A DNA stretch of 64,000 nt from the NCBI RefSeq assembly GCF_024171565.1, contig NZ_JALJZZ010000007.1, positions 62,001 through 126,000 of the forward strand, given 5' to 3'. Made by a program: the position numbers and the translations under genes. Position 1 is the first letter of the stretch. Each line of letters starts with the position of its first letter. Source of the DNA: Okibacterium sp. HSC-33S16 (GTDB lineage Bacteria; Actinomycetota; Actinomycetes; Actinomycetales; Microbacteriaceae). The notes under the pieces were generated by a model. That model was given only the letters and a program-made list of their open reading frames with translations. It did no database searches and was not told the origin of the DNA. Positions 54,720-62,811 of the stretch are shown here, one piece after another.

Positions 54720-55317
54720 CACGTCCTTCTCTATGTTCGCGCTGCCGAGCCTCAGCCACCCCGAAGCGGATCGCGCTGAAGCGCGGGCCAAGACCCGCGG
54801 TCACGCGGCCGGCTACGCCGCGGGGCTGCACGCCGCACAGCGCGAACTGGCCGATCAGCGGATCGCACTCCAGGCAGAGTTCGACGAGGCCATGGAACGT
54901 GGTCGCGCAGATGTTCAGCGAACCCTGGACGCGCTGGCCGCAGCAATTCGGGCTGCCGATGCTCGGGCGCTGCCCGTGGTCGAGGACGCCCAAAACACCC
55001 TTGCCGTCGCGGCGATTGAACTCGCCGAAGCCGTGATCGGCCAGGAACTCGCCGATGGCGAACGGGCGGCCAGATCCGCCCTCGCGCGAGCACTTAGCTC
55101 CGTCCCCGTTGACGGTCTGACCAACATTCGAATGAACCCCGACGATATCGCCCGGCTCGCCCCAGAGGAACGCGCCGAGGTCCCCGCCGAGCTCATCGCC
55201 GATCCAGCACTGCAGCCCGGTGACGCCATCGCGGTGCTGCCGAACGGCTGGCTCGACGCACGAATCGAGACGGCTCTTGCCCGGGCGAAATCGGCTCTCC
55301 TCGGGGAGGAGTCATGA
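54709..55317 (+). CDS. fliH: flagellar export ATPase regulator
   Basis: A 202-residue FliH. The N-terminal third is an Ala/Arg/Glu coiled coil (EADRAEARAKTRGHAAGYAAGLHAAQRELADQ) with the AxxxG-like spacing of FliH, and the C-terminal domain ends with ALQPGDAIAVLPNGWLDARIETALARAKSALL, like the V-ATPase E/FliH fold. The ATG at 54709 overlaps fliG by 11 bases; the frame upstream to 54625 lies within fliG. Confidence 0.9.
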   Translation: MSTNTSFSMFALPSLSHPEADRAEARAKTRGHAAGYAAGLHAAQRELADQRIALQAEFDEAMERGRADVQRTLDALAAAIRAADARALPVVEDAQNTLAVAAIELAEAVIGQELADGERAARSALARALSSVPVDGLTNIRMNPDDIARLAPEERAEVPAELIADPALQPGDAIAVLPNGWLDARIETALARAKSALLGEES

Positions 55318-56636
55318 ACGACGCATGGCGGCCACGGGCGAATCAATTCGGCACGGCCCTCGTAGCGGCCCGTCCTGAACGCGTGGGATCCGTCACATCC
55401 GTCGTCGGCCTCGCCTTGGAAATCCAGGGACTCGAAAGTGCCGTTGGCGACCTGGTTACCGTAGGCGATGACCGGCGCGCGGAGGTCGTGGCGACGAGTC
55501 GTGACGGCATCCGGTGCATGCCGCTTGGCCGCATGAGCGGCATTAAGGTCGGCACACCGGCTCGGTCCTACGGCCGGCCGCTCCAGGTCCCAACCGGCGA
55601 CGGTCTGCTCGGACGGGTCCTCGACGGCCTCGGCCAGCCAATCGACGGCAAAGGCCCGCTGCGGTACGACCGCATGGTGCCCCTCGACAACGAGGCGCCA
55701 TCCTCCATGGACCGAGCTCGAATCGACACCCCGCTCCAGCTCGGAGTGCGCGTGCTCGACACGCTCACCACCGTCGGCATGGGCCAGAGAATGGGGCTTT
55801 TCGCCGGCTCGGGTGTTGGTAAGTCGTCTCTGCTTTCGATGATCGCGCGCGGCACCGACGCAGCGGTCTCGGTCATCGCTCTCGTCGGCGAGCGCGGACG
55901 AGAGGTTCGCGAGTTTCTCGAAGATGACCTGGGTGAAGAAGGATTGGCGCGCTCGGTCGTCATCGTCTCGACCTCTGACGACCCCGCCCTGCTGCGCCTC
56001 CGCGCGGCGTTCACAGCCACCCGCATTGCAGAGTCCTTCCGCGAACGAGGCGAAGACGTCATCTTGATGATGGACTCGCTGACTCGAGTCGCCATGGCAC
56101 AACGGGAAATTGGCCTTTCCGCCGGTGAACCGCCCGCCACCCGGGGTTACCCGCCATCCACGTTCTCTGTTCTGGCCCGAATCCTGGAACGTGCGGGTAC
56201 CGATGCGATCGGATCGGTCACCGGCCTGTACACGGTGCTCGTTGACGGGGACGATCACAACGAGCCGATCGCAGACGCCGCGCGCTCCATCCTCGATGGG
56301 CACGTGGTCCTCGATCGAAAGCTCGCTGTCACCGGACACTTTCCTTCGGTGAGCGCCCTGGACTCGATCTCACGCGTAGCGAGCAGGGTCAACCCGCCGG
56401 AACGTACGCGCCAGGCAGCGTTTCTGCGGAAGGTACTTGCAGCAAAGAGAAACGCCCAGGACCTCATCGATGTTGGGGCATACCAGCGGGGAACCAATCC
56501 CCTCGTCGACGCCGCTTTGGATCACGACGGCGCGATTCAAACATTCCTGCAACAGCGGATGGATGATCAGACTCCCGCAGACCAGACGTGGGCGCATCTC
56601 GCCAGGCTTAATCACCTTTTAGGAGGATCCGCATGA
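55314..56636 (+). CDS. fliI: flagellum-specific export ATPase
   Basis: A 440-residue F1-beta-like ATPase powering type III flagellar export. Walker A is GSGVGKSS (165-172), Walker B is VILMMDSLTRVAMAQREIGLSAGEPPATRGYPPS, and VLDRKLAVTGHFPSVSALDSISR is the family stretch. The start overlaps the fliH stop as ATGA and the end overlaps fliJ as ATGA. Confidence 0.97.
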   Translation: MNDAWRPRANQFGTALVAARPERVGSVTSVVGLALEIQGLESAVGDLVTVGDDRRAEVVATSRDGIRCMPLGRMSGIKVGTPARSYGRPLQVPTGDGLLGRVLDGLGQPIDGKGPLRYDRMVPLDNEAPSSMDRARIDTPLQLGVRVLDTLTTVGMGQRMGLFAGSGVGKSSLLSMIARGTDAAVSVIALVGERGREVREFLEDDLGEEGLARSVVIVSTSDDPALLRLRAAFTATRIAESFRERGEDVILMMDSLTRVAMAQREIGLSAGEPPATRGYPPSTFSVLARILERAGTDAIGSVTGLYTVLVDGDDHNEPIADAARSILDGHVVLDRKLAVTGHFPSVSALDSISRVASRVNPPERTRQAAFLRKVLAAKRNAQDLIDVGAYQRGTNPLVDAALDHDGAIQTFLQQRMDDQTPADQTWAHLARLNHLLGGSA

Positions 56637-57067
56637 CTCGGTCGTTCTCACTCGCAGGGCTCCTCCGCTTGCGTCGACTCCGCGAAGATCAGGCAGCAGG
56701 CAACCTGGCGGCAGCCAATGCTGAGGTCCATGACGCTGCGATGCGAACCGCGCACGCACGCGACCTTCTCGCTGACACCCCGGCGGAGGTAAAGAACACC
56801 GCGGCGCTCAACGCCATCAACACGGCGCGGACGGCCTCCCGCAGCATGCTTGCAGAACTCAACGCACTCTCAGCGCTCAAGCAAGCCGCTGCTGACGAGT
56901 CAGCCGCGGCATTTGCAGCCGCTCGCTCCGAATCAGTACGCATCGAAAAGCTCGAGACCCGACACAGTGACCTCCTCGCCCAAGAAGACCTGCGCGCCGA
57001 ACAGTTGGTTCTGGACGAGATCGCCTCGCGCTCGTGGCATTCTGCGCAGAACGAGGTAACCGCATGA
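56633..57067 (+). CDS. fliJ: flagellar export protein FliJ
   Basis: A 144-residue, almost purely helical Ala-rich protein whose coiled coil (LLRLRRLREDQAAGNLAAANAEVHDAA, ending LDEIASRSWHSAQNEVTA) matches FliJ in length and design. FliJ is the stalk of the FliI ring. Its position right after fliI supports the call despite the family's weak conservation. An AGGAGGATCCGC ribosome site precedes the ATG. Confidence 0.85.
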   Translation: MTRSFSLAGLLRLRRLREDQAAGNLAAANAEVHDAAMRTAHARDLLADTPAEVKNTAALNAINTARTASRSMLAELNALSALKQAAADESAAAFAAARSESVRIEKLETRHSDLLAQEDLRAEQLVLDEIASRSWHSAQNEVTA

Positions 57068-57726
57068 CCGTCATCGACGCCGTCGGGCGCATCTCCGAAA
57101 TTCAGACCGCGTTGGTGTCGCTCGCGAATCCGACCCGGACGGATTCACTCGCGTCCAGCGCATTCGCGACCACCCTGTCCAAACTCGCTGGCAGCACGGC
57201 AACCCAGTCGGTGAGCGCTCCCTCGGCCGAGCCCGCAACGGATAGCCCCGGTGGTGACGACGTGGTCGCCACCGCAAAGAAGTACCTCGGCGTGCCGTAC
57301 GTTTTCGGCGGCGAGGACTCAACCGGAATGGACTGCTCAGGCCTGGTTCAGCGGGTTTACGCCGATCTGGGAATTGATCTCCCTCGAGTGGTGCCCGATC
57401 AGGCAAAAATGGGCACCGCCGTCGGCTCGCTGGCCGAAGCGCAACCCGGCGACCTCATCGTGGCAAAAGGCAGTGGCCACATCCTCATCTACGCCGGTGA
57501 CAATAAGGTCATTCACGCTCCTCGCCCCGGCACAACAGTGACGCTCGTCGACAACTGGCGGAAGGATTCCGACATCGAGACGATTCGTCGGATTGTGCCG
57601 GCCGCGTCTGCCGCGTCTGCCGCGTCTGCCGCGTCTGCCGCGTTGCCGAGCGGAGTCTCCGCGAGTGACATCGATGCACTCATCCTCGCGTCACAGCGCT
57701 CCGCGTTGACTGGGGGTGCGTGGTGA
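57064..57726 (+). CDS. NlpC/P60 peptidoglycan peptidase inside the flagellar operon
   Basis: A 220-residue cysteine peptidase. The first 60 residues resemble a secretion or rod-targeting segment, not a Sec signal. The NlpC/P60 domain has Cys91 (MDCSGLVQRVY), His139 (GSGHILIYAG) and His151 (IHAPRPG) as the likely triad. A linker with AAS repeats (180-191) leads to a short C-terminal helix. Between fliJ and fliK and coupled by ATGA, it probably opens peptidoglycan for the rod, replacing FlgJ, and may be exported through the flagellar channel. Confidence 0.88.
   Translation: MTVIDAVGRISEIQTALVSLANPTRTDSLASSAFATTLSKLAGSTATQSVSAPSAEPATDSPGGDDVVATAKKYLGVPYVFGGEDSTGMDCSGLVQRVYADLGIDLPRVVPDQAKMGTAVGSLAEAQPGDLIVAKGSGHILIYAGDNKVIHAPRPGTTVTLVDNWRKDSDIETIRRIVPAASAASAASAASAALPSGVSASDIDALILASQRSALTGGAW
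57601..57642 (+). repeat. nine-base tandem repeat in the NlpC/P60 gene
   Basis: Four perfect GCCGCGTCT units plus a partial fifth encode Ala-Ala-Ser repeats in the linker after the catalytic domain. Copy-number change would keep the frame and alter linker length. Confidence 0.85.
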
Positions 57727-59219
57727 CGATAATTCAAACCACGATGGTTTCGCCGTTCGCGCCCACCAGTTTCCTCACGGGCCAGGCCACCGATGCACGG
57801 TCCGGAGCGTTCGCTTCTGTCCTGCAGGGTGCGCTTGATCTGGAGGAGGCGACCACTGCTGCGACCGGAGCCGACGATCAAATACTCGGCGGGCAGGCTC
57901 AGGAGCAGGATGCTGCTCCGGTTACGCCCCTAAGCCCGGTTGCGACGACCCTTCGACCGGCAGAAACCGCTTCAGCCGCCGTATCCCTGCCCGTGAAGGC
58001 ACCATCGGCGAACGTCGAGTCGGACGACATGCGTGCATTCTGCGACCGGCTGACAGCACCGTCGTCAGCGCTCGCACCTGCCGAGACAGACACGCCACCG
58101 GCTGCGCCCGATCCCAAACTTCCGGAGAGCGCGGATGGGTTCGCAATACCCCTCGTCCCCGCATTGGTGACAGCGTCGACAGTCGAAACTGCCGCCGTTC
58201 CCGCTGCAACTCCAGCTCGTCACAACATCCAGCCCGCGGAAGCACGAAACATGACCGAACCGTCGGCAGTCGTCTCCACCCCGACGGTTCCAGGACCAGG
58301 CGTCGACCTCGCCCAAGCGACCCCGCAACCGACGTCAGCGAGCACGGCAACGCCGCAGTCGGCCACATCACCGACCGCCACCCCGATCGTGCACGGGACT
58401 ACCGCACCGTCGCTGACGACTCCGACAGAGGGCGCAACCGTGCCCAACGAGTCGTCTCTTCCCGCCGCGAACGAAGCTCCCGCACCGTCGTCACCGCCTC
58501 AATCAGAGAGCACAACCGTCACGGGAGAGTCGCCACTACCGGCCGCAAACAATGCCCTCCCGCCGGTTCCACATCGGACAAACACTGAGAGCAGCGGATC
58601 ACGCTCCGCACTAGCTTCCGCAGCGGCACCCCTCGGTGCTCCGGCATCGGCGACTGTGCCCGCCAACTTCCCATCGGTCGAAGCCGACACGGACTCATCG
58701 CCAAGCACTCCGGGCGTAGCTCCGACCCTCACGGCAACGCTGATCCCAGTAACGAGCACCCCAAGTACACCCGCCGCACCAGCACCTGCCGCGCCCCCGC
58801 CACCCGCGCATGCGGCGCCTCCGACCCTCAACGCTCAACTTGCGCAACCGCTCTTCACGCTGGCGGGCGCGCGCGCGGGTGAGCACATCATGACGGTCCA
58901 GGTGAACCCGGACACCCTGGGCCCCGTTACCGTTCGCGCGGTCATCAGCTCCGACGATATTCGCATCGAACTTTTTTCAACGTCCGACAGTGGGCGCGAC
59001 GCGCTTCGCCACATACTTCCTGAGCTGCGGCGAGACCTCTCAACTGGTGGTTTATCAGCAACTCTCGACCTGGGTACGAAGGACGGGACAGACAGCAAGG
59101 AGCAACGAGCACCTCAGCACGAGCAGCTCCCTCGACAGTTTGCTGAGTCCGCTCCAACACCTACACAGGGCCTTCGACCCAACCACTCCGCCACCTCGGC
59201 CCTCGACATCACCGTTTAA
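57723..59219 (+). CDS. fliK: flagellar hook-length control protein
   Basis: A 498-residue FliK. Residues 1-370 are Pro/Thr/Ala/Ser-rich and unstructured, as expected for the molecular-ruler part; the C-terminal Flg_hook domain (LFTLAGARAGEHIMTVQVNPDTLGPVTVRAVISSDDIRIELFSTSDSGRDALRHILPELRRDL) triggers the switch of export substrates. GTG 57723 overlaps the previous stop as GTGA; GTG 57720 is adjacent. Confidence 0.9.
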   Translation: MTIIQTTMVSPFAPTSFLTGQATDARSGAFASVLQGALDLEEATTAATGADDQILGGQAQEQDAAPVTPLSPVATTLRPAETASAAVSLPVKAPSANVESDDMRAFCDRLTAPSSALAPAETDTPPAAPDPKLPESADGFAIPLVPALVTASTVETAAVPAATPARHNIQPAEARNMTEPSAVVSTPTVPGPGVDLAQATPQPTSASTATPQSATSPTATPIVHGTTAPSLTTPTEGATVPNESSLPAANEAPAPSSPPQSESTTVTGESPLPAANNALPPVPHRTNTESSGSRSALASAAAPLGAPASATVPANFPSVEADTDSSPSTPGVAPTLTATLIPVTSTPSTPAAPAPAAPPPPAHAAPPTLNAQLAQPLFTLAGARAGEHIMTVQVNPDTLGPVTVRAVISSDDIRIELFSTSDSGRDALRHILPELRRDLSTGGLSATLDLGTKDGTDSKEQRAPQHEQLPRQFAESAPTPTQGLRPNHSATSALDITV

Positions 59220-59236
59220 CCCCAAGGAGATCACCA

Positions 59237-59659
59237 GTGCCCATCGACGCAATAGCACCGACAGACGCAGCCACCTATGCGGCCAAGGCGACGTCGGCTC
59301 CAAAACAGGAAATGGACGGTGAGATGTTCCTTTCGCTTCTCGTCACACAACTGCAGAACCAAGACCCCAGTTCACCCATGGACACCAACCAGATGATCTC
59401 CCAGACGACTCAGCTCGCCATGATGGAGCAAATCACCGCCCTCACAACGACCGGCACCGAAAACTTCTCGCTGCAAATGCGGACCTCCGCTGCCGCGCTG
59501 ATCGGCCAGAACGTCAGCTACACCGGTGCTGATGGGTCAACCGTCTCAGGTATCGCCTCGGCGGTGTCCTATGTCGGATCCGTTCCACAAGTAACTATCG
59601 ATGGGGTCTCCATCGCCCTCGACGCAATCTCCGGCGTGACAGCGCCCGTCACCGCCTAA
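59237..59659 (+). CDS. flgD: flagellar hook assembly protein
   Basis: A 140-residue hook-cap protein of the short Gram-positive type. The conserved scaffold stretch EMFLSLLVTQLQNQDPSSPMDTNQMISQTTQLAMMEQI identifies it; the C-terminus keeps only a small IGQNVSYTGADGSTVSG beta region and lacks the large FlgD Ig-like domain. It has a GTG start with an AAGGAG ribosome site. Confidence 0.94.
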   Translation: MPIDAIAPTDAATYAAKATSAPKQEMDGEMFLSLLVTQLQNQDPSSPMDTNQMISQTTQLAMMEQITALTTTGTENFSLQMRTSAAALIGQNVSYTGADGSTVSGIASAVSYVGSVPQVTIDGVSIALDAISGVTAPVTA

Positions 59660-59685
59660 CTCACAACCGACCTAAGGACTCACCC

Positions 59686-60849
59686 ATGCTTCGCTCCCTG
59701 TACTCAGGAATCTCTGGCCTCCGCTCACACCAAACCATGCTTGACGTGACGGGCAACAACATCGCCAACGTCAACACCGCCGGTTTCAAGGGGTCATCCG
59801 TACAGTTCCAGGACACCCTCTCGCAGCTCACCCAGGGAGCTGGCGGCCCGCAGGCCGAGGTTGGTGGAACGAACCCCGCTCAGGTGGGCCTCGGCGTCCA
59901 GGTCGCAGGTATCTCAACAAACTTCGCTCAGGGCTCGGCCCAGAGCACCGGACGAGCAACCGACCTGATGATCTCCGGTGACGGCTTCTTTGTGACCAAA
60001 CTCGGCGGCGAAACGCTCTACACCCGCGCTGGCGCCTTCGACTTCGACCCGCAGGGGCGACTTGTTGACCCGAGCGGAGCTCTCGTCCAGGGGTGGGGAG
60101 CCGTCGACGGCAAGATCAACGAAGGTGGTGCGATTAACACAATCACGCTGCCACTCGGTGCCATCTCGCCGGCGATCCCCACCTCGACCGCCACGATGAC
60201 CGGCAACCTGCCGTCCGACGCGATCGTCGGAACTCAACTGGTGCGCGACCTCGCCGTGTTTGACGCCAACGGCGACTCGACGAACGTCGCCCTGACGTTC
60301 ACCCGCACGGCGGGTGGTTGGTCGCTCGGCGACGGCTCCGGCACCGCTCCGGCTCAGCTCACGTTCGCGAACGGTGCGCTCACCTCCGGACCGTCCGCCA
60401 ACGTTGCTGGCGTGACGGTCGACGTCAGCAAGCTCACCGGCTTCGCTGGTCTCAGCACGGCGTCCATTTCCGGTCAGGATGGCCGCAAGGCCGGCACCCT
60501 AGAATCGTTCGCCCTGTCGAAGGACGGAACGCTCATCGGCTCGTTCAACAACGGCGCTTCGCAGGCCATCGGCCGCGTGTCATTGGCGACCTTCGTCAAC
60601 CCGGGCGGGCTCGAAAAGGCTGGCTCATCCGCATACCGGGCGACATTCAACTCGGGAACCGCTGACCTGGGTACACCGGGTTCGGCCGGTTTCGGTTCGA
60701 TCGTGTCCGGCGCCCTGGAGATGTCCAACGTCGACCTGTCGCAGGAATTCACCAACCTGATCGTTGCCCAGCGTGGTTTCCAGGCGAACGCCCGCATCAT
60801 CACCACCTCGGACGAAGTACTGCAGGAGCTCACCAACCTGAAGCGATAA
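59686..60849 (+). CDS. flgE: flagellar hook protein
   Basis: A 387-residue hook subunit. The N-terminal helix MLRSLYSGISGLRSHQTMLDVTGNNIANVNTAGFKGSSVQFQDTLSQL and the C-terminal helix LSQEFTNLIVAQRGFQANARIITTSDEVLQELTNL are the shared rod/hook ends; the middle holds the FlgE D1 and D2 domains. Separate flgF and flgG (distal rod) genes are absent from this locus, so this protein or an outside copy must follow the proximal rod. A strong hairpin follows the stop codon. Confidence 0.93.
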   Translation: MLRSLYSGISGLRSHQTMLDVTGNNIANVNTAGFKGSSVQFQDTLSQLTQGAGGPQAEVGGTNPAQVGLGVQVAGISTNFAQGSAQSTGRATDLMISGDGFFVTKLGGETLYTRAGAFDFDPQGRLVDPSGALVQGWGAVDGKINEGGAINTITLPLGAISPAIPTSTATMTGNLPSDAIVGTQLVRDLAVFDANGDSTNVALTFTRTAGGWSLGDGSGTAPAQLTFANGALTSGPSANVAGVTVDVSKLTGFAGLSTASISGQDGRKAGTLESFALSKDGTLIGSFNNGASQAIGRVSLATFVNPGGLEKAGSSAYRATFNSGTADLGTPGSAGFGSIVSGALEMSNVDLSQEFTNLIVAQRGFQANARIITTSDEVLQELTNLKR

Positions 60850-60861
60850 CCGTTCCCGCTT

Positions 60862-60900
60862 CGGCCGCAGTCACCGCTAACTGAGCGGTGACTGCGGCCG
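60862..60900 (+). terminator. strong hairpin between flgE and flbD
   Basis: A perfect 17-base inverted repeat (CGGCCGCAGTCACCGCT at 60862-60878 against 60884-60900) with a five-base AACTG loop, 12 bases after the flgE stop. There is no U-tract. In the middle of an operon it could protect the upstream 3' end or attenuate motor gene expression. Confidence 0.65.
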
Positions 60901-60951
60901 ACAGTATGCAGTGGAGGCTCATTCGAGCTCCGTGAGCAGGGATGAAACCAA

Positions 60952-61197
60952 ATGATCGTAGTGACCCGTCTTAACGACGCGCAGTTCGCGATCAACCCTG
61001 ACCTCATCGAGCGGATCCACGAAAACCCCGACACGACTCTCGTCACTGTGGACGGCGCCAAGTACATCGTCACCGAGTCAATGGCCGAAGTAATCGACAA
61101 GATCGCCCACTACCGCGCTCACGTGTTGACATTGGCGAGCGATCCACGCCCCGATGAGCTGGCTAGGCCCATCCGCATCCACCCGAGAGAAAACTAA
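60952..61197 (+). CDS. flbD: FlbD/SwrD family flagellar protein
   Basis: An 81-residue protein. The conserved core is IVVTRLNDAQFAINPDLIERIHENPDTTLVTVDGAKYIVTESMAEVIDKI. In Bacillus the relative SwrD raises motor torque, and genes of this family commonly stand just before motA, as here. One-base stop/start overlap with motA. Confidence 0.92.
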   Translation: MIVVTRLNDAQFAINPDLIERIHENPDTTLVTVDGAKYIVTESMAEVIDKIAHYRAHVLTLASDPRPDELARPIRIHPREN

Positions 61198-61961
61198 TGG
61201 ATCCCGCAACACTGATCGGGCTCGTCGTCGCATTCGGCGCGCTCTACGCGATGCTCACCCTTGAGGGTGTGCACCTCGAAGCAATCTTGCTTCCGGCGCC
61301 AATGATCCTCGTCTTCGGGGCGACGATCGCCGTCGGAATCGCCGGCGGTACGATCAAAGACTTCTTTCAGGCGATCAAAGCGCTTCCTCGCGCTTTCAAG
61401 GGCAAGACCACTCCGCCGCAGAATGTCATCGAGCAGGTAGTCGGCTTCGCCGAGCGCGCCCGGAAGGATGGACTGCTCGCTCTCGACCAGGAGGCCGAGA
61501 ACGTCGACGATCCCTTTCTCCGGCGGGCATTGCAAAACATCGCGGACGGCACCGACGGTGAAGAACTGCGGATGTTGCTCGAAGATGAGATTCACACGAG
61601 TGCGAAAGCCGACCGTGCCGCAGCGAAATTCTTCACAACACTCGGTGGCTATGCGCCCACCGTCGGAATCATCGGTACCGTGGTTTCGCTTGTCCACGTG
61701 CTCGAGAACCTCTCCACACCGGACAAGCTCGGACCGATGATCGCTGCGGCGTTCGTGGCGACACTGTGGGGTCTTCTTTCGGCCAACTTCATCTGGCTGC
61801 CGATCGGCACTCGGTTGGCTCGACTCTGCGATCTTGAGGTGGAGCGGATGACGCTGCTGATGGAAGGTGTTCTTGCGGTTCAGGCCGGAAGCCAGCCTAG
61901 GCTGTTGGGTGAGCGACTGCGCGCGATGACTCCGGCCTATACCCTGCCGGAAGCGGCATGA
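61197..61961 (+). CDS. motA: flagellar motor stator protein A
   Basis: A 254-residue stator subunit with four membrane segments: DPATLIGLVVAFGALYAMLTLEGV, AILLPAPMILVFGATIAVGI, TTLGGYAPTVGIIGTVVSLVHVLENL, and MIAAAFVATLWGLLSANFIWLPIG. The cytoplasmic loop between helices 2 and 3 has the charged residues that contact FliG. Coupled to motB by ATGA. Confidence 0.96.
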   Translation: MDPATLIGLVVAFGALYAMLTLEGVHLEAILLPAPMILVFGATIAVGIAGGTIKDFFQAIKALPRAFKGKTTPPQNVIEQVVGFAERARKDGLLALDQEAENVDDPFLRRALQNIADGTDGEELRMLLEDEIHTSAKADRAAAKFFTTLGGYAPTVGIIGTVVSLVHVLENLSTPDKLGPMIAAAFVATLWGLLSANFIWLPIGTRLARLCDLEVERMTLLMEGVLAVQAGSQPRLLGERLRAMTPAYTLPEAA

Positions 61962-62755
61962 GGTCGCGGGGTTCCCGCCGGAGTTTCGAGGCAGAGGAAG
62001 CCCCGCACGCCGACGAACGCTGGATGGCGTCCTACATGGACATGGTCACCGTACTCATGTGCACGTTCATCGTGCTCTTCGGCATGTCGACCGTCGACCA
62101 GGCCAAGTTCGAGGAGCTGCGCAATTCGCTGGCGACCGGTTTCGGTGTCACCGAGTCTGAGTTCGCGGATACAGCGGACGGCATCGTCGTCGAAGCGGAG
62201 AAAGTCGACGAAGAAGGTGAAAGCCTCACCGACCTTGATCTCGCCCAGGCAGAACTCGACGATCTCGTTGCGCTTCGAGAAAAGATCAAATCGAACCTCG
62301 ACGCGCAGGGCCTGGGTGGTGCAGTCCAGTTCGAGATCGGTGAGCGCGGCCTCACCGTCCGCCTCGTGAGCACCGAAACGTTTTTCGAATCGAACAGCGA
62401 CACTCTGAGTGCCAGCGTCGTCACTGTGCTTGACGCCGTAGCGCCGCCGCTCGCCGAAGTGGAGTATCACATTTCGGTCGAAGGTCATGCCGACTATCGC
62501 GAGCCGAGTGGACCATTCCCGACAAACTGGGAACTCTCATCCGGCCGTTCCGTTCAGGTTCTTCGACACCTCGTTGAGCAATGTGCTCTTCCTGCTGAGA
62601 GGGTCGCCTCGGTCGGTTTCGGCTCCGCGCAACCTCTGACCGCCGGGGCGACACCGGACGAACTCGCCCTCAACCGGCGCGTTGACGTGGTCGCACTGTC
62701 TGACCAACCCGAGTCGGTCCGTTCTCTCCTGCCGGAGCTGGCCGCCAAGCAATAG
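61958..62755 (+). CDS. motB: flagellar motor stator protein B
   Basis: A 265-residue proton-channel and wall-anchor subunit. The single membrane helix begins YMDMVTVLMCTFIVLFGMST with the ion-carrying Asp; the C-terminal OmpA-like peptidoglycan-binding domain holds ISVEGHADYREP, NWELSSGRSVQVLRHL, and NRRVDVV. The Asp environment suits proton coupling, though coupling ion cannot be proved from this alone. Confidence 0.96.
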   Translation: MRSRGSRRSFEAEEAPHADERWMASYMDMVTVLMCTFIVLFGMSTVDQAKFEELRNSLATGFGVTESEFADTADGIVVEAEKVDEEGESLTDLDLAQAELDDLVALREKIKSNLDAQGLGGAVQFEIGERGLTVRLVSTETFFESNSDTLSASVVTVLDAVAPPLAEVEYHISVEGHADYREPSGPFPTNWELSSGRSVQVLRHLVEQCALPAERVASVGFGSAQPLTAGATPDELALNRRVDVVALSDQPESVRSLLPELAAKQ

Positions 62756-62776
62756 TTCGGGATCTCGGCGCTCCGC

Positions 62777-62803
62777 TAACCCCCATGGGTTCGCAGCCGA
62801 TAG
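62777..62803 (+). promoter_or_regulatory. FliA-type promoter of the fliM segment
   Basis: TAAC, 15 bases, then GCCGATAG, identical in both boxes to the flgB promoter. The -10 ends eight bases before the GTG at 62812, so the fliM message would be leaderless or nearly so. An ATG at 62785 lies inside this promoter. Confidence 0.85.
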
Positions 62804-62811
62804 TGCTTTGT

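Noticed and set aside
62785-62811. ATG 62785 as the fliM start
   Set aside because: It lies between the two boxes of a FliA promoter, so it would not be in the mRNA made from that promoter.
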